Source: UBA7887 sp964408735 (lineage in GTDB: Bacteria > Pseudomonadota > Alphaproteobacteria > UBA7887). From it: 64,000 nucleotides of DNA. The translations under genes and the position numbers were made by a program. The stretch spans positions 10,932 to 74,931 of the forward strand of contig CAYPAX010000006.1 in assembly GCA_964408735.1 (NCBI GenBank), given 5' to 3'. Below the pieces are notes generated by a model that saw nothing but the letters and a program-made list of their open reading frames with translations, was not told where the DNA came from and did not search any database. Shown here one piece after another: positions 59,761 to 64,000 of this stretch. Positions within the stretch are counted from its first letter, which is position 1. Every line of letters begins with the position of its first letter.

Positions 59761-61629
59761 ATGAGCCCGTTGTTCCGTCATCTTACGATTCCGGCCCTGG
59801 CCGGCCTCGTCCTGTTCGTTGTCCCGGTACATGCCAAGGCCGAGAGCCAAAGCTTCACGTGCGGCCTCGACGCCATATCCTCGGGCGCGGCGGCCGGCGG
59901 CGGCCTGACCGATGCCCACGCCATGTCAATGTTCGGCGACGTCAAATACGGGCCTGATTTCAGCCATTTCGACTATGTCGATGCCAATGCGCCCAAGGGC
60001 GGCACGGTCAAGCTCGCCACCATCGGCACATTCGATACCCTCAATCCTTTCACCCTGAAAGGGGTGGCCGGCGTCGGCAGCTTCCAGATCTACGATACCC
60101 TGCTGGTCAGCTCGGCGGATGAGGCCTTCACCGAATACGGTTTGCTGGCGGAAAGCATCAGCATGCCCGAGGACCGCTCCTCGGTCACCTTCACCCTGCG
60201 TGAAGGTGCGCGCTGGCACGACGGCGAGCCGGTCACAGTTGCCGACGTGATTTGGAGCCTGGATACCCTCAGGACCAAGGGCAATCCCTTCTACCGCCAA
60301 TACTACGCCGATGTGGCCAGCGTCGAGGAAGTGGCGGCGCGCACGGTGCGCTTCAATTTCGATCCGGAAACGACCAACCGCGAGCTGCCGTTGATCGTCG
60401 GCCAGTTCCCCATCCTGCCGAAGCATTACTGGGAGAGCCGCGATTTCGAGGCGACGACCCTGGAGCCGCCGCTCGGCAGCGCCGCCTATCGCATCGCCGA
60501 ACTGGAGCCGGGACGCTCGGTCACCCTCGCCCGTGTGGATGACTATTGGGGCCGCGATCTACCGGTAAACGTAGGTCGTTACAATATCGATACGATCCGT
60601 TACGACTATTATCGCGACGCCAAGGTGGCGATCGAGGCGTTCAAGGCGGGGGAATATGATCTCCGCCTCGAGAACAACTCCAAGGAATGGGCCACCGCCT
60701 ACGACATCCCCGAGCTTGACAGCGGTGAGATCGTCAAGGCCCTGATCGACCACGAGCAGCCGACAGGCATGCAGGGCTTCTGGCTCAACACCCGGCTGGC
60801 CAAGTTTGCCGACCCGGCGGTGCGCGAGGCCCTCGGCTACACCTTCGATTTCGAATGGACCAACCAGAACCTGTTCTACGGTCAATACACCCGCACCGCG
60901 TCCTACTTCTCGAACACCGAGCTGGCCGCGACGGGCGAACCGCAAGGCCGTGAAGCCGCGCTGCTCGAGTGCTATCGCGGGCAGGTGCCGGAGGGCGTAT
61001 TCGAGACCGCTTATGCGCCACCGACCACCGAGGGCGGCTCGCTGCGCGGCAACCTGCGTACCGCAAGCCGCATGCTGACCGCCGCCGGCTGGGCCGTGCA
61101 GGATGGCAAGCGCATCAATGCCGAGACCGGCGAGGCGATGGTCATCGAGTTCCTGCTGGTGGCGCCCGCTTTCGAGCGCATCGTCGGGCCGGTGGTCAAG
61201 AACATGGAGCGCCTCGGCATCGAGGCCTCGATCCGCATCGTCGATCCGGCGCAATACCAGAATCGCATCGAGGACTTCGACTACGATGTCATCGTCGGCA
61301 GCCGCGGCCAGTCCCTCAGCCCGGGCAATGAGCAGCGCAACTACTGGACCACGGCATCGGCCGATATTCGTGGTAGCGGCAATCTCGCCGGGGTGCGCGA
61401 TGCGGTGGTGGACGAGCTCGTCGACCTGGTCATCCAGGCGCCCGACCGCGAGGGCCTGATCGCTGCCACAAGGGCGCTGGACCGGGTGCTGCTGTCGGGC
61501 CATTACGTCATCCCCAATTGGCACATCCGCAGCTACCGGGTGCTCTATTGGAGCAAGTTCGGCCATCCGCCGGCACCGCCCAAATACGGCCTCGGCTTTC
61601 CCGATACCTGGTGGGTCAGCGCGCCTTAG
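59761..61629 (+). CDS. yejA: Oligopeptide ABC transporter substrate-binding protein, YejA-like
   Basis: 622 residues with an N-terminal signal peptide (LTIPALAGLVLFVVPVHAKA, cleaved about 26). SBP_bac_5 family: GDVKYGPDFSHFDYVDANAPKGG and LNPFTLKGVAGVGSFQIYDT are YejA-type, later FWLNTRLAKFADPAVREALG is a conserved strand. Periplasmic binding of peptides (YejA class takes up microcin C and related peptides in enterics). First gene of yejABEF, well spaced RBS AAAGGGAGG. Substrate in this organism unknown. Confidence 0.9.
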   Translation: MSPLFRHLTIPALAGLVLFVVPVHAKAESQSFTCGLDAISSGAAAGGGLTDAHAMSMFGDVKYGPDFSHFDYVDANAPKGGTVKLATIGTFDTLNPFTLKGVAGVGSFQIYDTLLVSSADEAFTEYGLLAESISMPEDRSSVTFTLREGARWHDGEPVTVADVIWSLDTLRTKGNPFYRQYYADVASVEEVAARTVRFNFDPETTNRELPLIVGQFPILPKHYWESRDFEATTLEPPLGSAAYRIAELEPGRSVTLARVDDYWGRDLPVNVGRYNIDTIRYDYYRDAKVAIEAFKAGEYDLRLENNSKEWATAYDIPELDSGEIVKALIDHEQPTGMQGFWLNTRLAKFADPAVREALGYTFDFEWTNQNLFYGQYTRTASYFSNTELAATGEPQGREAALLECYRGQVPEGVFETAYAPPTTEGGSLRGNLRTASRMLTAAGWAVQDGKRINAETGEAMVIEFLLVAPAFERIVGPVVKNMERLGIEASIRIVDPAQYQNRIEDFDYDVIVGSRGQSLSPGNEQRNYWTTASADIRGSGNLAGVRDAVVDELVDLVIQAPDREGLIAATRALDRVLLSGHYVIPNWHIRSYRVLYWSKFGHPPAPPKYGLGFPDTWWVSAP

Positions 61630-61641
61630 CAGGGCCAGACC

Positions 61642-62748
61642 ATGCTCGCCTATATCATCCGGCGGCTGCTGCTGATCATCCCGACCCTGTTCGGCATCAT
61701 GGTGATCAACTTCGTGGTCATCCAGGCCGCACCCGGCGGGCCCATCGAGCAGCTTATTGCCACCATGGAAGGCAGCGCGGTCGACGTCACCGCGCGGGTC
61801 AGCGGCGCTGGGCCGAGCGAGACGCTGGAGGACGCAGGCAGTAGCGCCGGTGGCGGCGTCACGAGCAAATATCGCGGCGCCCAGGGCCTCGACCCCGAGC
61901 TGATCGTCGACCTCGAGCGCCAGTTTGGCTTCGACAAGCCGCCCGTCGAGCGCTTTCTCGACATGCTGTGGAACTACATCCGCTTCGATTTCGGCGAGAG
62001 CTTCTTCCGCGACCGCACGGTGATCGATCTGGTGCTGGAGAAGATGCCCGTCTCGATCTCGCTGGGCCTGTGGACCACCCTGCTCGTCTACACCATCTCC
62101 ATTCCGCTCGGCATCGCCAAGGCGGTCCGCGATGGCTCGCGCTTCGATGTCTGGACCTCGGGCGTGGTGATTGTCGGCAATGCCATTCCGAGCTTTCTCT
62201 TCGCCATCCTGCTCATCGTCGTCTTCGCCGGCGGGCGCTATCTCGACTGGTTCCCCTTACGCGGGCTGACATCTCCGGGTTGGGCCGACATGTCGACGGC
62301 AACACAGATAGTTGACTATCTCTGGCATATGGTGTTGCCGGTGCTGTCGATGGTCATCGGCGGCTTCGCCGGCCTCACCCTGCTCACCAAGAACTCGTTC
62401 CTGGAGGAGATCAACAAGCAATACGTGGTCACCGCGCGCGCCAAGGGCCTGACCGAGCGCCGCGTGCTCTACGGCCATGTCTTCCGCAATGCCATGCTCA
62501 TCGTCATCGCCGGCTTCCCGAGCGCCTTCATCGGCATTCTCTTCACGGGTGCCCTGCTGACGGAGATCATCTTCTCCCTCGACGGTCTCGGCCTGCTCGG
62601 CTTCGAGGCGGCCTTGGGGCGCGACTATCCGGTGATGTTCGCCTCGCTCTATTTCTTCACCCTGCTCGGGCTGGTGATGCAGCTTATCGGCGACATCACC
62701 TACACCATCATCGACCCGCGCATCGATTTCGAGAGCCGCGACGTATGA
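61642..62748 (+). CDS. yejB: ABC transporter permease YejB
   Basis: 368 residues, about six membrane segments. YIIRRLLLIIPTLFGIMVIN is the classic DppB/YejB start, with a larger periplasmic insertion at about 45-85. FLEEINKQYVVTARAKGL is the EAA loop that docks the ATPase. Follows yejA by 12 bp and overlaps yejE by 4 bp (ATGA). Confidence 0.93.
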   Translation: MLAYIIRRLLLIIPTLFGIMVINFVVIQAAPGGPIEQLIATMEGSAVDVTARVSGAGPSETLEDAGSSAGGGVTSKYRGAQGLDPELIVDLERQFGFDKPPVERFLDMLWNYIRFDFGESFFRDRTVIDLVLEKMPVSISLGLWTTLLVYTISIPLGIAKAVRDGSRFDVWTSGVVIVGNAIPSFLFAILLIVVFAGGRYLDWFPLRGLTSPGWADMSTATQIVDYLWHMVLPVLSMVIGGFAGLTLLTKNSFLEEINKQYVVTARAKGLTERRVLYGHVFRNAMLIVIAGFPSAFIGILFTGALLTEIIFSLDGLGLLGFEAALGRDYPVMFASLYFFTLLGLVMQLIGDITYTIIDPRIDFESRDV

Positions 62749-63818
62749 CTGTGTCAGCTCCGCCACCGGAGAGCGCCGAGCGTGTCCTGGGTCTGCGCAT
62801 CTCGCGCCTCAACCGCCGCCGCCTGCAGAATTTTCGCCGCAACAAGCGCGGCTTCTGGAGCCTGTGGATATTCCTCGCCGTCTTTGTCCTCACCCTGCCG
62901 GCGGAGATGATCGCCAATGACAAGCCCCTGCTTGTCAGCTTCGGTGGTGGTTATTACTTCCCTGTCTTCGAGTCCTACGCCGAGACCGAATTCGGCGGCG
63001 AGTTCGAGACCGAGGCGGACTATCGCGACCCCTATGTCCAGGAGCTCATCGAGGCAAAGGGCTGGATTGTCTGGCCGCTGATCGCCTTCCGCTATGACAC
63101 CATCAATTACGACCTCGACGTGCCGGCGCCCTCGCCGCCCAGTGGCGAGAATTGGCTCGGCACCGATGACCAGGCGCGGGACGTCGCGGCGCGGCTGATC
63201 TATGGCTTCCGCATCTCGGTGCTGTTCGGCCTCGTGTTGACGCTCATCAGCTCCGTCGTCGGCATCGCCGCCGGTGCCGTGCAGGGCTATTTCGGCGGCT
63301 GGGTCGATCTTATCTTCCAGCGCTTCATCGAAGTCTGGTCCGGCCTGCCGACGCTCTATTTGCTCATCATCCTTGCCAGTATCGTCACGCCGACCTTCTG
63401 GCTGCTGCTTGGCCTTATGCTGCTGTTCAGCTGGATGGGGTTGGTCGGCGTGGTGCGGGCGGAGTTCCTGCGCGCCCGCAATTTCGAGTTCGTGCGCGCC
63501 GCCCGGGCGCTCGGCGTCGGCGATAGCGGCATCATGTTCCGCCACATCCTGCCCAATGCCATGGTTGCCACGCTGACCTTCCTGCCCTTCATCCTGACCG
63601 GCTCGGTCACCGTGCTGACCTCCCTCGATTTCCTCGGCTTCGGCCTGCCGCCGGGATCGCCCTCCCTCGGCGAACTGATGAACCAGGGCAAGAACAATCT
63701 GCAGGCGCCGTGGCTTGCCTTCACGGGCTTCATCACCCTGGCGGTGATGCTGTCGCTGCTGGTCTTTATCGGCGAGGCGGTGCGCGATGCCTTCGATCCG
63801 CGCAAGACTGTCGCATGA
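62745..63818 (+). CDS. yejE: ABC transporter permease YejE
   Basis: 357 residues. RLNRRRLQNFRRNKRGFWSL precedes the first membrane segment; a periplasmic loop with GGGYYFPVFESYAETEFGGE and NWLGTDDQARDVAARLIYG is typical of YejE/DppC. EFLRARNFEFVRAARALGV is the EAA loop. About six membrane spans. Overlaps yejF by 4 bp. Confidence 0.93.
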   Translation: MTVSAPPPESAERVLGLRISRLNRRRLQNFRRNKRGFWSLWIFLAVFVLTLPAEMIANDKPLLVSFGGGYYFPVFESYAETEFGGEFETEADYRDPYVQELIEAKGWIVWPLIAFRYDTINYDLDVPAPSPPSGENWLGTDDQARDVAARLIYGFRISVLFGLVLTLISSVVGIAAGAVQGYFGGWVDLIFQRFIEVWSGLPTLYLLIILASIVTPTFWLLLGLMLLFSWMGLVGVVRAEFLRARNFEFVRAARALGVGDSGIMFRHILPNAMVATLTFLPFILTGSVTVLTSLDFLGFGLPPGSPSLGELMNQGKNNLQAPWLAFTGFITLAVMLSLLVFIGEAVRDAFDPRKTVA

Positions 63819-64000
63819 GCCTGCTCAGCATAGAGGATCTGGCCGTCAATTTCCGCGTCGAGGGGCGCGACATCGAGGCTGTGCGCGGCGCTTCGCTGAG
63901 CATCGAAAAAGGCGAGACCGTGGCCCTGGTCGGCGAGTCCGGCTCGGGCAAGTCGGTCACGGCGCTCAGCGTGTTGCAATTGCTGCCCTATCCCCGCGCC
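63815..64000 (+). CDS. yejF: ABC transporter ATP-binding protein YejF, 5' part (cut by window end)
   Basis: First 62 codons only. LLSIEDLAVNFRVEGRDIEA is the typical start and GESGSGKSVTALSVL the Walker A. The full protein should carry two ATPase domains. Completes the yejABEF operon. The remainder lies outside the window. Confidence 0.92.
   Translation, partial: MSLLSIEDLAVNFRVEGRDIEAVRGASLSIEKGETVALVGESGSGKSVTALSVLQLLPYPRA

Noticed and set aside
1..64000. Insertion sequences, CRISPR arrays, tRNA or rRNA genes
   Set aside because: None recognised: no transposase or integrase motifs, no regular direct repeats, no tRNA-like cloverleaf noticed by eye.

Overview
The window is high-G+C Gram-negative DNA, most probably from an alphaproteobacterium (Rhodospirillales-like by inference). 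The evidence is the core block recR, ybaB/ebfC, dnaX with the SRP RNA gene directly upstream, the kdsB-pheA pair beside a membrane-anchored cytochrome c, the yejABEF importer, and the presence of kdsB itself (Kdo, hence lipopolysaccharide). No organism name can be fixed from the sequence alone.

Positions 1-43385 hold one co-directional (+) run of about 40 genes, almost all touching or overlapping (ATGA, GTGA, TTGA or TGATG junctions), so it behaves like one very long operon for making and decorating unusual sugars. In order: a truncated NeuB-type nonulosonate synthase; asparagine synthase plus N-acetyl-sugar amidotransferase; methyltransferases, acetyltransferases, Gfo/Idh oxidoreductases, DegT aminotransferases, an SDR and SpsF-like cytidylyltransferases; a two-gene unknown module, one member with a BFD-type iron-sulfur motif; three GT-B or capsule-type transferases around a PseB-like dehydratase; then a block in which a MaoC-SDR fusion, an FkbH-like protein and an acyl carrier protein precede a cytidylyltransferase-aminotransferase fusion, a PseG-acetyltransferase fusion and PseI. 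This looks like pseudaminic-acid synthesis joined to an ACP-bound acyl or glyceryl donor. It is followed by a sulfotransferase, an FkbM methyltransferase, a third asparagine-synthase homologue, two polysaccharide-deacetylase-like proteins, a WbpB/WbpD/WbpE trio for a diacetamido-uronic acid, a WbqC protein and a GT4 glycosyltransferase. No flippase, polymerase, ABC exporter or initiating transferase is visible.

Positions 43388-47527 hold a divergent winged-helix regulator, a perfect inverted repeat between it and cysD, and cysD-cysNC-cysQ, which make PAPS and recycle PAP. Together with the sulfotransferase this predicts a sulfated product. Positions 47505-51795 (-) add an aldo/keto reductase, a multi-spanning GT39-like transferase, an esterase-like hydrolase and a LegB-like dehydratase, suggesting a second nonulosonate (legionaminic-type) route.

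Positions 51825-64000 are mainly housekeeping: a small membrane-anchored unknown, recR, ybaB, dnaX, SRP RNA, a Fic protein behind an AT-rich island, nudC, pheA, kdsB, cytochrome c and yejABEF (the last cut by the window end).

The most unusual points are the ACP-linked acyl-donor block beside pseudaminate genes, the BFD-type iron-sulfur protein in a glycan operon, two genes whose only well-placed start is an ATA codon overlapping the upstream stop, two asparagine-synthase homologues without the catalytic cysteine, and a Cys-rich micro-ORF coupled to the sulfotransferase.
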